This document shows positions 37,801 through 48,374 of a stretch of 64,000 bases of DNA, piece after piece. Positions within the stretch are counted from its first letter, which is position 1. Every line of letters starts with the position of its first letter. The stretch comes from Brachionus rotundiformis (lineage: Eukaryota > Rotifera > Eurotatoria > Ploima > Brachionidae): positions 1,405,346 through 1,469,345 of the forward strand of contig JAESIW010000162.1 of assembly GCA_016802295.1 (NCBI GenBank), written 5' to 3'. The translations under genes and the position numbers were made by a program. The notes beneath the pieces are model-generated. The model saw only the letters and a program-made list of their open reading frames with translations. It was not told where the DNA came from and ran no database searches.

Positions 37801-40192
37801 TAAGATTGTATATATCCATGGTGAGACCACACCTAGACTACGCAGTTCAGGTTTGGAATCCAAGTATGGACGTGAATGCGTTGGAAAAGTGCAAGAGAGG
37901 GCAACAAAAATACCTTTGTCTGTAAGAAACATGCCGTATGAAATGAGGTTGACAAAACTAGGACTGACAAAGCTGAGTGAAAAAAGGGTGAGAGGGTTCT
38001 TGATTGAAATGTACAAATTAGTTAAAAGGAATAGAAAAGGTAAGCTTGGTAAAAAATCTAGTAATTTCCCAGCTCAAATTAGAAACGATTTTGCGGCTGC
38101 AGTAAGTGCCAGACATGTTTTCTTCTTAAATAGAGTAGTTCCGCATTGGAATAAGTTGCCAGAAAATGTGGTGAAATCCAAGTCAACCGCTAATTTTAAA
38201 ATGGCTTTAGATAAGTTCAACGAAACCGGCTGCTACAGCTCTACACGGCCAATTGGCGGTGATGGGCTTAGACAATCTACATGTTTGATGTCGCAGCAAT
38301 TGGATTTTTTCTTAAGTTTTTGAACTTGGTAAAAAAAAAACTAAACTAAATTATCCCATAGGAACTTTTGTGTATAATTCTTGTATACTTTATATTACTT
38401 AACCTAATTGATAAATAACCAAAATAAATTTTCCAATAGTTAATTTTTTGAAAAATTCATAAATTACTTTATCAATAAAATAATTTTTACACTTTATGAC
38501 ATTCAAAACTTATTTAAAAATTTACTAATTTTGCTTATTAAATGATAAAGAAATAAAATTTTTAGATACAAACTTTATATTGTGGTTCAAATTGATTTGT
38601 GGTAGTGTTTATTTGATAATTGTTCATATAATTGAGATAATTTAATAGCTTATCGAATGAAAAAAATTTTAATTTAAGTAAGTTTTCCAAATTTTTTAAA
38701 TTGGAGCCACAAAGGTACTGTATTAGAATAATACTGTATTCAGTTTTATTTTCACATAAATCTTTCAAACTGGTAACTAATTCATCCAGATTTTTTTCGC
38801 TTAAAATAAAACAATTAAAATTAATTTAAATTGATTTTTTTTTACTTTAAATATTGGATCATTGATCCAAAACTGGTCACATTTCGAAGGCAATCTTTCT
38901 CTTGAGGAGAAATTTTTTCCTTCAAGTTGAAGTAAAAAAATAACATTATAAGTGCTTGTTTGCATGGATTTTCTAAATTTTTCTTTAAATATTCATCAAA
39001 CATTTTACAAATTACACTTTAAAATATCAAATAGTTAATTAATGTTAACAGATAATAAACAAATGCTGCCTACTCAAGCTTATCAGTAAAATAATTTGAA
39101 AAAATAGATACAAAAAAATCTCTTTTTGTGTATCTTAAGTTCCTTGACAAAATTTCCATGTGATTTTTATTTGTCATTGTCAAATTGTTTTCTTGACAAA
39201 AATACAAAATTGTCAATGCCAAAATGGTTCTGGTATCTTGATCTATTTTTCGCGAATCCAAAATTACCAAATATTGGTTCAGTAGTTTTTCAAGTCCCTA
39301 ATGAATTTAATAGATAAATTTATTTAATTGAAGAAAGTCTGAAACAAACCTCACAAAAAAGGTGATTATACTCAGAGTCATGGCACAGTGACACCTTAAT
39401 TTTGTCAACTAATGATATCAGATCCTTGTGTTTATCGAGTATATTTTCTACCAAAAATGAATCGTCATTGAAATAGCTAATAATTGATTCTCTTTTCATA
39501 TATGTTACTGTTGGTTCATCTAAATTATAAAACCAGATCAAACCATCAATTTGGTAAAGACTAAGCTCGCTAGTGTTTAATAGGCGTAGCTTTTGGTTAT
39601 TAATCAAGTTGTTTTCTTCTAAAATGGTAGCTTGGTTATTTGTTGTCCTCTTTATGAAATAAAAGTAATTGGCTTTTGTCTCCTTAATGAAATAGTAGTA
39701 ATTGATTGTTGGATCTGTATCGGCTAGCGCAATTGGTAAATAAACTTTAGTTTCAATCAAATCAAGGTTTAGAAAAGGAATAATTTCTTTTTCATGGTAA
39801 ATATCGATTCTTTTCTGGTCACACAAAAAGCATACATTTAAATTGTTTGAAATATTTGGCTGTTTTGGAACTTGAAGTCTGAGAAAGCATATTTTATAAA
39901 ATCTATCGGGCTTTTGAATGGGCCTTAAAGAATAATCATGATATCATTTTTACTGAATATAAACTGTTCAAGTCATTTACATTAAATTTTTTAGGTCAGA
40001 AATGCCTCTAATATGGTTGACAAATTTAGTTGGCACATTGTCTGATAATAACACATCTTCTGTCCGTCTTTCTTCCTCATTCTCGACACTAAGGTCGCAT
40101 TCTACCAAAGCAGTGCCATCATCCACACATTTCTTTCCATCAAACTGGATATTTGAACACTTGGGACATTTAAATGCTCGGTTCATCATCAA
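22817..40192 (-). CDS. RNF213: RNF213 (mysterin)-like giant AAA+ ubiquitin ligase, 17 exons
   Basis: Predicted 4813-residue cytosolic AAA+/E3 protein (human RNF213 about 5200). Exons: 40192-39981, 39923-39350, 39297-39074, 39016-38846, 38799-38574, 37423-34088, 33789-30015, 29831-27254, 27143-25927, 25879-25845, 25233-24472, 24413-24182, 24094-23637, 23591-23394, 23366-23247, 23190-23015, 22964-22817; total 14442 nt with every phase consistent. The N-terminus has a CxxC..C..C zinc ribbon (FKCPKCS), as in RNF213. P-loops: KQAGNGKST (near residue 1700), GETGCGKT (near 2107) with Walker B AILFIDEANT, and GKPGSSKS (near 2472) with VINLDEVGLA. The hinge segment FPIPLINRLEKHFL (exon 8) is characteristic. 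A cysteine-rich RING-like site lies near residues 3636-3680, and an RZ finger (CPNGH..CGRP..CLEC..IGG) near 4105-4140. In vertebrates it ubiquitylates lipid A and acts on lipid droplets and pathogens; the role here is inferred. Confidence 0.93.
25234..25844 (-). other. RNF213-like intron 10 (611 bp), carries a foldback element
   Basis: Starts GTAAGT, ends TTAATTAAG, phase 0. It interrupts the RZ-finger code between the CPNGH half and the CGRP half. Confidence 0.88.
25397..25760. mobile_element. Foldback (MITE-like) element with long terminal inverted repeats
   Basis: Arms 25424-25503 and 25654-25733 are perfect 80-bp inverted repeats; similarity continues outward for about 27-30 bp with five mismatches and inward for about 20 bp with a few. 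The core (25520-25640) is less AT-rich and has no ORF. No convincing target-site duplication is visible, so the superfamily is unknown. Confidence 0.85.
37424..38573 (-). other. RNF213-like intron 5 (1150 bp), invaded by a retrotransposon relic
   Basis: Donor AAA|GTTTGT at 38573 and acceptor TTTTTAAG before 37423, phase 0. The donor is not a strong consensus; GTATCT a few bases later is an alternative but would change phase. Confidence 0.7.
37500..38330 (+). pseudogene. Non-LTR retrotransposon reverse transcriptase relic (jockey/CR1-like)
   Basis: Homologous, across three frame changes, to the C-terminal half of a non-LTR polymerase: LQKDLDAVCQWIEVW, EKCKVMHFG, ERDLGVMVSSDLKW, then ASRVLGML, LYISMVRPHLDYAVQVWNPS, RATKIPLSVRNMPYEMRL, LGLTKLSEKRVRG and HWNKLPENVVKS. 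The frame shifts near 37738, 37785 and 37890 and a stop between them make it non-functional; the catalytic YxDD region is upstream of the preserved part and absent. It lies antisense to the RNF213-like gene in intron 5. The last 140 codons are one open frame, so the copy is not very old. Confidence 0.85.
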
Positions 40193-40447
40193 TCTAAATT
40201 ATGTAATTTGTATTAAAAAAGAATAAATTGTTTAATTTTAATTTTAAAATTTTTATGTATCTATTTATAAATTGGATGATTTTAATTAATTATAAAAATA
40301 GTGTTAAAAAAGGAATGATTTTGTCGAAAGGAGTTTAGTTAAGTTAAAAATGTAATTTTTTTCAATTTATTAGCATTGCCTAGCAACTGTATGTTCATTA
40401 GTGGTCCATTTAAATGAAAATTTGAGAATGTGGAAAAATTTTAGAAA
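40193..40447. promoter_or_regulatory. Divergent promoter between RNF213-like gene and CFAP300
   Basis: Only 255 bp separate the two start codons, so both promoters share it. It contains the X-box described separately. Confidence 0.6.
40375..40387 (+). promoter_or_regulatory. X-box (RFX-factor site) upstream of CFAP300
   Basis: ATTGCCTAGCAAC fits the RFX consensus of two half-sites (RYYNYY-N1-RRNRAC) and lies 60 bp before the CFAP300 ATG, the position typical of ciliary genes. It is one of the few GC-bearing palindromes in this spacer. Confidence 0.7.
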
Positions 40448-41565
40448 ATGGCTAGCAAGTTTCGTTTTATTGAAAAAAATTTTGATTCCATCTCTGGCAA
40501 AGAGAATAGAGAATTTTTGACAAAATGGTTTTAGTAATTCTATTTATTTACATATAATTATTATCTAATTATTTAAAGGGGAATGAAAGGAAAATTAAAA
40601 ACTTTTATGTTTACTTTTGATAAGCAGTTTCACATGGGTTTTAAAGATAGCTTTATACTGGTAAATTTTTTTGAAAATTTGTGGAAATTAATGATAAGAA
40701 ATTGATTAAATTTTTGATTAGGATTTTTTTCAAGATGAAAATGTTTTCTCAAATGTTCAAAAGATGACAAATAATGGAAAATGGGTAAATATGGGTAAAT
40801 TAGGTGAAAAAATATTTTCCACTTAATTTAAAATATTTTTAAATTGGTAGAAAATCGACCTGCCAAAGTCAAAGCTGAGGATGTGGAATGTTCTTTGTTG
40901 TCTGTTGAAATATTTGATCGATTGTATGAGAAAAATATTGTAAGAGAAAACGGGTCCATAAGAAAGTGTTTGGACGAATATTATGAAGATATTTTGATAT
41001 CTGATGAATTGAGAAAAGTATTTTTATAAAAGAATTTTAAAGTTTTTGGAATAAAAATATTTTTCCAAGTTACTTCTGATTGAAGAATCAGATAATTATG
41101 AAATTTACACATCCAGAGAACGTAGTGAATTTTTATTTAGGTATGAAAAAGGATTTATTTTTTTTAAATTAAATTTTCAAAAATAAAATAATAATAATTT
41201 TTAAGATTGTTCAAGCATTTTTGTCTCGGAGGCCAAGTTTGCCAATTTGAGGACAACCTTCAGCCGTATGTTGATGTATCGCGGTCAGTTTATAAAGAAT
41301 TGATAAGTGTTCAAAAAGATTCGGATACAAATAAACTCCGAATAGTATCATATGTTTTTAAGGTTGAAATTTATGTAAGAACTAACATAACTATAAATTG
41401 GCTTATAATTTCTTATCATTTAACTTTCAGGATGATAAAAATGTCAAGATATATCCAAACAAGACGGTAATTGAGCAAGACTTTTGCTATTTGATCATCG
41501 ATCCTTACAAGAGACACATTGTTGTTTTATATCATAGATTCGATGGACCTTTATTCATTGAGTAG
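40448..41565 (+). CDS. CFAP300: Cilia- and flagella-associated protein 300 (CFAP300), seven exons
   Basis: Cytoplasmic factor for assembly of axonemal dynein arms (human C11orf70). 258 residues, close to the human 267: exons 40448-40527, 40579-40660, 40722-40794, 40851-41017, 41070-41140, 41206-41374, 41431-41565, all in phase. Conserved blocks: KNFDSI..EFLTKW, DSFILDFFQDENV, LYEKNIVRENGSIRKC, LISDELRK, EFLFRLFKHFCLGGQVCQFED, VYKELISVQKD and DFCYLIIDPYKRHIVVLYH. The first donor (ATG|GTTTTA) is weak, but it is the choice that keeps the frame and the KW-GM-KG block. Two GTAAAT donors compete at the end of exon 3; only the second (exon to 40794) is in phase. Presence of this gene implies motile cilia. 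Confidence 0.93.
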
Positions 41566-43337
41566 ATAAATACTGATCTCGATCATTTATTAGTTATTTA
41601 AAAATACCTTTTAATTAATAAAATAATACTCTCAAAAATCTTTTTTTTCTTAAATCTATCTGAATAATTAAATTAACTTAACTTGATGAAAATAAAATCC
41701 GGAAAAATTCCAATTGTCTCTTTGGTGATCTTTTTTAATCATTTGACAAGTGAACAGAATTAGAACCAGGGCAGGATGAAAACTATTTCGATTTTTGTCA
41801 CTACAGAGTCCGACTTAAGATAATAAATTGATTCTGTAACAGTTTATGTGGTGAATTGGCAACAAATTAATGTTACTGCGGTATAGTGCTCTATACCAGC
41901 TGAGCCCTTGGCACTTAGGGCTATTGCAGTCTTGGCTGACCTTGTTAAGAATTGATGACGATGATGAGATAAACTAAACCCTTTTTTGCTGATCTCTCTT
42001 ACAAGTTTATGGCCATTTATTCTTCTTATATTTAGGTTTAAGCTATTCGCATATAAAATTGATTAATTAGAAATATAGAAAAATGTTTAATTAATAATAA
42101 TTTTTAATTAATTAGCTGCATTATTAAATATTAATAAAAATAAAAAGCTAATATTATAAAAGCGGATATTTTCCTATCCAACTCTCACACTAAAAGGAGC
42201 ATTTGCCAGACTCTAACCAGAGCGGAAATCAAAGTGCTAAAGCAAGGTACAAAAACCAAGCAATACAACACTGTGGAAAAAACAAAATTTAAAGAATGTC
42301 TAAAATTTGGTTGAATATTTCATTTAAAATTTTAGATTTTGTCACTTAATTTAATCATTAAAGAAAACGGTCAAGATTAATCAGTAAATTTAATAGTTAA
42401 GGCTGTTAATTATCACTTTAATTGGCAAAAAAAATATTTTTATTCATATAATTATTAAAAAATAAAATTTTATTGATATAAATTTTTAAATTTGTTAAAA
42501 TAGCTTGCCATTTTATATTTGATTCTGAAATTTAATAAAATAAAAATCAAACTTTTGATAAGATAAAGAGTTTTTTTTTTTTCAAATTGCATTTAAAATC
42601 GAGTCAAAAACTTACGAATAATTAAACAAATTAAAAATAAGGCATAAAATCGAAAAATGGTAATAATAATTGAGGAAAGATTACAGAATAATAATCTTTG
42701 ATTTAAATTTGATTTTTGCTAAGACGATTCCAAGAATAAATTAATAAAACTAGAGTTTTGAAAAATTTAGATTTTATTTTTTTTCAATTATTAAAAAAAT
42801 CAAAAATCAAATTTTTTTTTAATATATTCGAACAAAAGAAATGCTCACCAATCTTTTTATAATCATGCTTACTTAAAGCCAATTTAAATCTTTAATGCGT
42901 CATTTTATCATGACTTTTACATACCCAAATGTATTGAATTAAAAAAATCTTAATTTAAAATTTATTTAGACTATCGAAATTTGGTAAATATATTAATATA
43001 TTAATATAGAGTAAAAAGTCTATGCTTATTTTACTCAACAAGCATATAAACGTGATCTAGAAATGAGCAAAAACAAAAAAATTTACTTTATTAAGTACCA
43101 CACCCTTAAATATTAACATGGTGCAGCCGACTTAAATGCATTCAGAATTACGCATTTTATATAGCGACTGTACTACGAATGCAAAAGTTATCATTATTTT
43201 TGATTCTAGACTATTTCAAATAAAATTCTCCCAAACATATATTTCTATTTAAAAAAAAATATATAAATAAATAAATCATAATTAATTTTTGTTAAATTAT
43301 TGAAGATATTTTATTTTTTGACACTGAATTTAAAAAT
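41566..43337. other. Intergenic between CFAP300 and PNPLA8
   Basis: Mostly A/T-rich. A less AT-rich patch at 41866-41950 contains tRNA-like and hairpin sequence; another at 42160-42270 has no recognised content. PNPLA8 promoter region. Confidence 0.5.
41881..41937 (-). repeat. tRNA-like D-arm / possible SINE head
   Basis: On the minus strand GGGCTCAGCTGGTATAGAGC matches a tRNA D-arm and Pol III A-box (4-bp stem GCTC/GAGC with GG in the loop), but no anticodon arm or T-arm follows. On the same bases GGTATAG-TGCT-CTATACC and AGCCCT..AGGGCT can form two hairpins. Most likely a tRNA-derived SINE fragment. Confidence 0.35.
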
Positions 43338-45498
43338 ATGCGCCCATTTCAAAATGTACCAAGGAACATGGCATCAAAAAAGTCCACCATCTACTCTATA
43401 TTCAAAAAGTCAGATAAAATAAACCTCTATGCAACTCGGTATCTAAAAGACTCGACCAAGCTTTACAGTCAAGAGAGTCATCTAATTGGCAAAGACCAAA
43501 TCAGTGACCATAAAGATCACAAACATCAGGTACGGTTCATCATAAAGACATAATTTTAACAAAATGAGCTAATAAACTTTTTAGTTGAATGGCGAGGCGG
43601 CCGAGCTTGGCTACAGTGGAACGGCCTATGCTAGTTTTATCCAAGAACCATTTAGGATAAGCCTTGGTCAAAAATACAACAATTTCGTGAATTATTTCAA
43701 CACATATGTTTCATCTAGACAAAAAGAAGCACAAAAACCTCAAATTGACGCTTTACCAAAGCATGAAATAAAACCAATTTCACTAAAAGACACACCGGCC
43801 AAAAAAACCAGTCTTATACAAAAAAAAATTGCTCCATCTACTCAAATAGAACAATCTTTAGAGTTAAGAACTCTCCAATTATGTGATTCGATAGAAAAAG
43901 CCACGTCCATACTGCTCCAGTCCACTTTGATATCTGAATTGTTCAAGCTGCTGTACCAGAGCCCTCACGATGTCAGAGATATAATATATCGACGACATCG
44001 CCGTATTATACATACTCTAATAAATCTGAGAGACAAGGCCTACGAGAAAAATGATAAATTGCTCTACGGAAACATAAACCAATGTCTGGCAATTATTGGA
44101 TATATTGACCAAGATTCAATCAAGCATAGGGGAATAAATATACTAGCACTTGATGGTGGAGGTAAATCGCATTTGGTTAACTTGGTTTATTAAACTCTAA
44201 AATTTGTTACAGGAGCCAAAGGATTTGTTACAATAGAAGTTTTAAAAAATTTGGAAAAGCTGTGTGGTAAACCAATTTATAAGATATTTGACTACATTTG
44301 CGGTACAAGTACCGGTGCTGTTTTGGCCGCCTTGGTCGGCATCTATAAACTTCCTTTAGACGAGATCGAAAGACAGTATAAATACTTTATTAAAGAGATT
44401 TTTTCCACTAACAGAGCTACTGGAATTGGAAATCTGATGATGACTTATGCCTACTATGACACCAAAGTATGGGAAAATATGCTCAAGTAATGCTCAATAA
44501 TTTTAATAAAATTTTATAACTTATCCATTAAGTATATTTTTTTCCAAAAATATAATTTTAAAGCATAAAAAAAGTACAAAAAATTAATTGAAGATAATCT
44601 TTATCATTAGGTAGATCATCTATTTGATTAAATTTTAAACCAATTACTATTAATTTTTTTAAATTCTAAATTGTAAATGTTTTTCTTTAAGAGAAGCTAT
44701 GGGCGATACATTGGTAATAAACTCAGCTAAAGAAAAGGACTCCTGCAAAGTAATATAAAGTTCTTTTTAAATTTTTTTAATTCTAATATTTAAATTTTTG
44801 ATAGATCGCTCTGGTCAGCAATGTGACTACACCAAATTACATGAGGGTCTTTTTGTTCAGAAATTATAATCTTCCGACATATTCACAGTCTCATTATGAT
44901 GGCACAATACGCCACAGAGTATGGGAGGCTTTGCGGGCTTCCAGCGCCGCTCCTGGATACTACGAAGACTTTAAACTCGACGGATATGTTTTTCACGTAA
45001 ATTTTTAAATTAAATTTTTAATAAATGATTAAGTATTTCTTCCAGGATGGAGGACTTCTTGCTAATAACCCTACACCAATAGCCCTCCATGAGGCAAAAC
45101 ATCTGTGGCCACTTGCTAAGACCAACTGCATTGTGTCAATCGGAAATGGTCGCTACAAGGCCGAAGGCTATTTGAATACCAAAGCTGATTCAATAAGTTT
45201 AAAGCAAAAAATAACCAGAATTGTTGGTGGCATTTCGTGCACGGAAACTGTCCATAATATGATGCTCGACTTGCTACCAACCAAGATCTACTTCAGGTTT
45301 AATCCTTATCTGTCAGAAGAATTTCATTTGGATGAGAATAGGCCGATAAAGTGGAAGCTGATGCAGTATGAAACCAATATGTACATGAGACGCAATAAAT
45401 ACAAGTTTGAAATGGCAGCAAAGAAACTTCTAATTCCCAAGACTGCTGGACAAAAGTTTTGCCAAATGTTCAAGAAGCGATATCTAAGTCCCATATAA
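43338..45498 (+). CDS. PNPLA8: Calcium-independent phospholipase A2-gamma (PNPLA8-like), six exons
   Basis: Patatin-like phospholipase that hydrolyses fatty acids from membrane phospholipids, in vertebrates at mitochondria and peroxisomes. 581 residues: exons 43338-43529, 43585-44161, 44213-44486, 44692-44749, 44805-44996, 45046-45498; phases agree. The patatin core has the oxyanion loop DGGGAKG (residue 254 on), the nucleophile elbow GTSTG (Ser289) and the acid DGG (Asp432), the complete catalytic dyad. Further PNPLA8 blocks are FDYICGTSTGAVLA, FRNYNLP, ALRASSAAPGYYEDF, LLANNPTPIALHEAKHLWP and IVSIGNGRY. The N-terminal 60 residues are basic and could carry a mitochondrial signal, not certain. 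The C-terminus lacks an obvious SKL. Confidence 0.93.
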
Positions 45499-45509
45499 AA
45501 ATTGTAAAA

Positions 45510-45515
45510 AATAAA
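45510..45515 (+). terminator. Poly(A) signal AATAAA 12 nt after the PNPLA8 stop
   Basis: Hexamer close downstream of the TAA at 45496-45498. Confidence 0.5.
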
Positions 45516-46967
45516 AATATTTGTTAAACCAAGGCCTAAATAATGTAAATTTTCGTTTTTAAAAATTATTTTTTTAAAAAATTTTTTTCTCTCATTTTTT
45601 GGATAAATTTGTGAAATAATTTATTTTCTTGATCAATAAATATGATCGAATTTAAACAGGTTATTTATTAAATTTTAAGCGACAATTAAAATTAAAAATA
45701 AATAATTTTTTTATTTTTAAAATTTTTTACAAATGAAAATATAAAACAAAAGTAAATATTTGATTTTTGCAAATAAAATAAATTAGTTTTAAAATTAAAA
45801 TTAAAAAATTCAATTATATTTAGTTTATTTAAAGAAATCTTAGTCAGTTCTATTCAAGTTCTTTAAATAAAAAAATTAAAATAAAACCTAGATATAAACT
45901 AGATATTTTTTGTAATAAGATCTAGTTGATCGACAAAGTTAAGAGTTTATATTTTACAATATATGTTTTTTAAAAAAATGTCTCATAATCAATTTATTTT
46001 TTTACTGTCAAAAATAATAATTAAAAATTACATGTTTATTTTTTTTTGGCAATATTGAAATTATTTACTTTTATAAATTAATGAATAAAATTTTCATGAA
46101 ATAAAAAATCTTTTTGAATTTTTTTCTAGAAATTTCTTTATAGAATTTTTAATTTAACTTAGCTTATTTTTAGCACTAAAAATTTAAATAAAATAATCAC
46201 TTTATAAAGCTACAAAATTACTTTTTTCTTATTGATATAACATATTTCAATTTACTTATATTCAATATTTGAATTTTTTATCTTTGCCAAAATACAATAT
46301 TTGAGATACAACTCTTGAAAGGATAGAATATTTTTTTAAGCTCAATGCTCAAAAATAAATTTTTCAGCTCTGGAATATTTTATGTAAAATAAGGCTTCAT
46401 CTGTTATTCATATATTTTTTTCTTCAAAAAAATATTTAAAATTTTAATTTATTCTTAGTATACACAATTTTAAAAAAATAAAAAAATAATAAAAAAAACT
46501 TTTATTTAAATAATAAAAAATTTCTAGTAAAAAATTCGACACCATAGGAAACCATTTTGTGGTCGATTCCTACTTTAATTGACTTCTAAACTAAACTCAA
46601 AATTATTGGTAAAGGCTAATGATTTTATCATTGCGAATTTAAAGATACTTAGCAGGCTCTAAATAAATAATGACTGAACCAATACGGCCGAGTTTGTTTC
46701 CATGAGATGCTAGAGACGGCTAGCAAGAGTATCCAATACTCTCGTCAAGAGCTAATACTCTCTAATAAGTAATCGTTGCGGGGCAAACTCGGCAGGTTGC
46801 GGCACTTGTTTAGAATCACTCGATGACACACATGCCACAACAAATCAGTATACTATTTACAATAAACTACTCAATAAATAAAAAAAAAAGGTGCTATTAG
46901 CACCATAATTAACTAGTCTATAAATTTAGATTAAATCTTCACAATAAATTTAATAATTAAATTTGAT
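45516..46967. other. Intergenic between convergent PNPLA8 and ankyrin/SOCS genes
   Basis: Very A/T-rich up to about 46640, then a GC-rich island at 46660-46830 (described separately). No ORF. Confidence 0.55.
46687..46793. other. GC-rich island able to form a multibranched hairpin structure
   Basis: A perfect 10-bp closing stem (46687-46696 with 46784-46793) encloses GCTAG-AGACGG-CTAGC (46709-46724), AGAGTAT-CCA-ATACTCT (46726-46742) and a weaker AGAG..CTCT hairpin. Either a structured RNA/ribozyme-like element or the end of a small transposon; no known consensus recognised. Confidence 0.5.
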
Positions 46968-48374
46968 TTATATGAATTCATATTTTAAGTATCGAACACA
47001 AATACTTGGTATTTTAATGGCATCGATTAGGTTTTTGTCATTTAAAACATAATCGATGTTGTTGAATTTGTTTTGAATTCTGGCTCGGCACAGCATTTGT
47101 AAGGACCATGGACTGTTGACCGATTGTTTGAAAATGTCGAGTATCTGTTTTTGTGTGGCGTTGGTAGATGATTCATTGGGCATTAGTTTGGCGTATGTTT
47201 GCTTGGTAAACTTTTGCTCAAACCATTTTTGAACAAATTTTTTCTTTATGTCCAATTGAGAGCTGTATATGGTCAGTGCAAACAGATAAAGTATTCTCAG
47301 TCTAACTGGTTCCAAGTCTACTTCTTTGCATTGCTCAACTAAAACTTGAAAATGCTCATAAACTAAACTAAGAAATGACAGGATAAAATGGTTTAGGACA
47401 TTGCTCGCATGGTCAAAATTAATGTCAGCCTTGAGCTCATAGGCATTGAACACGGCCAATATGTTCGGAGACCTGACCAGTCTTTTGCTAAAACATTTGT
47501 GCTTTACCAAGAAGATAAGACACTCTAAATTGTAGCTAAACTTGGTCACATTTAGATCCATTGTTTTGACACTGTGCTTCATTTCAGTGTAAAAGTCCTT
47601 CAAATCTTTGGAATTTATTTTGAGGCCTATTTCGAATAGTTTGACTACAAAGTCCAAGTTGTGGCTGTACTTGATTGCCAAATAAAGGTAACTGTTTCGT
47701 TTCGATTCCATTTGGGTAAGATCTATGATCGATGCCAAACTCTTTGAGTCAAAGTATCTGAGAAGAATGTTCAAAGCTCGTACATCGCCTTGGACACAAA
47801 TGTCTTTGAGCACAAAGTGGCTAATATTGGAGCCACTCTTGACCAATAGTTCGAATATTTCCCAATATTTTTTGGTATAGGCAATGGTGAGCGCTGTCTT
47901 GTGCGAGCAGTCCTCTAGATGCAAATCGGCCAGACCACTGGACAAAATGATCATTATGGGCTCTTTGCAGTTGTTTTCTGATGCCAAGTGTATGGCAGTT
48001 TTTCCGTCCGTGTCTTGGCAATTTAGGAACTCTTTGGTGAGCACGTCTGTGTTGCTGTTGTTGGAGAAAGTGTTTTTCTCGACCAAATAGCGAACTATTG
48101 CGGTCGAGTTGTTAGAGGCGGCGTAGTGCAGGGCGGTGCGCCCAAAGTTGTCTTTGAGGAACTCGTTGCAGCCAAATTTGATCAAGAGCTGAACTAGTCC
48201 GTAGAAATTTTTCATACATGCTATGTGAAGCAAATTTTGACCATGCTCAAACTTGACGTTCAAGTTGACACCCATTTTAAGCAAGCACACTGCCAACTCA
48301 AAGTCGCCATTTATGCAAGCGTGGTAAAACTCGTTTGTATAATATTGCTGCGACTTAAAATGTTTCTCCAACAT
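46968..48374 (-). CDS. Ankyrin-repeat protein with C-terminal SOCS-box-like motif
   Basis: 468 residues, single exon. Ankyrin repeats fill about residues 13-240: FYHACINGDFELAVCLLKMG, NLLHIACMKNFYGLVQLLI, GRTALHYAASNNSTAIVRYL, GKTAIHLASENN and KTALTIAYTKKYWEIFELLV. A helical middle region with no known domain follows. The last 50 residues (SPWSLQMLCRARIQNKF, then IKIPSICVRYLKYE) match the SOCS box pattern of a PxSLxxLCR helix for elongin B/C followed by a LPxP..YL-type end, so the protein is likely an ASB-type substrate receptor of a cullin-5 ligase. The Cul5-box LPLP appears as IKIP, which is weak. The exact ASB orthologue cannot be named. Confidence 0.82.
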   Translation of the reverse strand: MLEKHFKSQQYYTNEFYHACINGDFELAVCLLKMGVNLNVKFEHGQNLLHIACMKNFYGLVQLLIKFGCNEFLKDNFGRTALHYAASNNSTAIVRYLVEKNTFSNNSNTDVLTKEFLNCQDTDGKTAIHLASENNCKEPIMIILSSGLADLHLEDCSHKTALTIAYTKKYWEIFELLVKSGSNISHFVLKDICVQGDVRALNILLRYFDSKSLASIIDLTQMESKRNSYLYLAIKYSHNLDFVVKLFEIGLKINSKDLKDFYTEMKHSVKTMDLNVTKFSYNLECLIFLVKHKCFSKRLVRSPNILAVFNAYELKADINFDHASNVLNHFILSFLSLVYEHFQVLVEQCKEVDLEPVRLRILYLFALTIYSSQLDIKKKFVQKWFEQKFTKQTYAKLMPNESSTNATQKQILDIFKQSVNSPWSLQMLCRARIQNKFNNIDYVLNDKNLIDAIKIPSICVRYLKYEFI

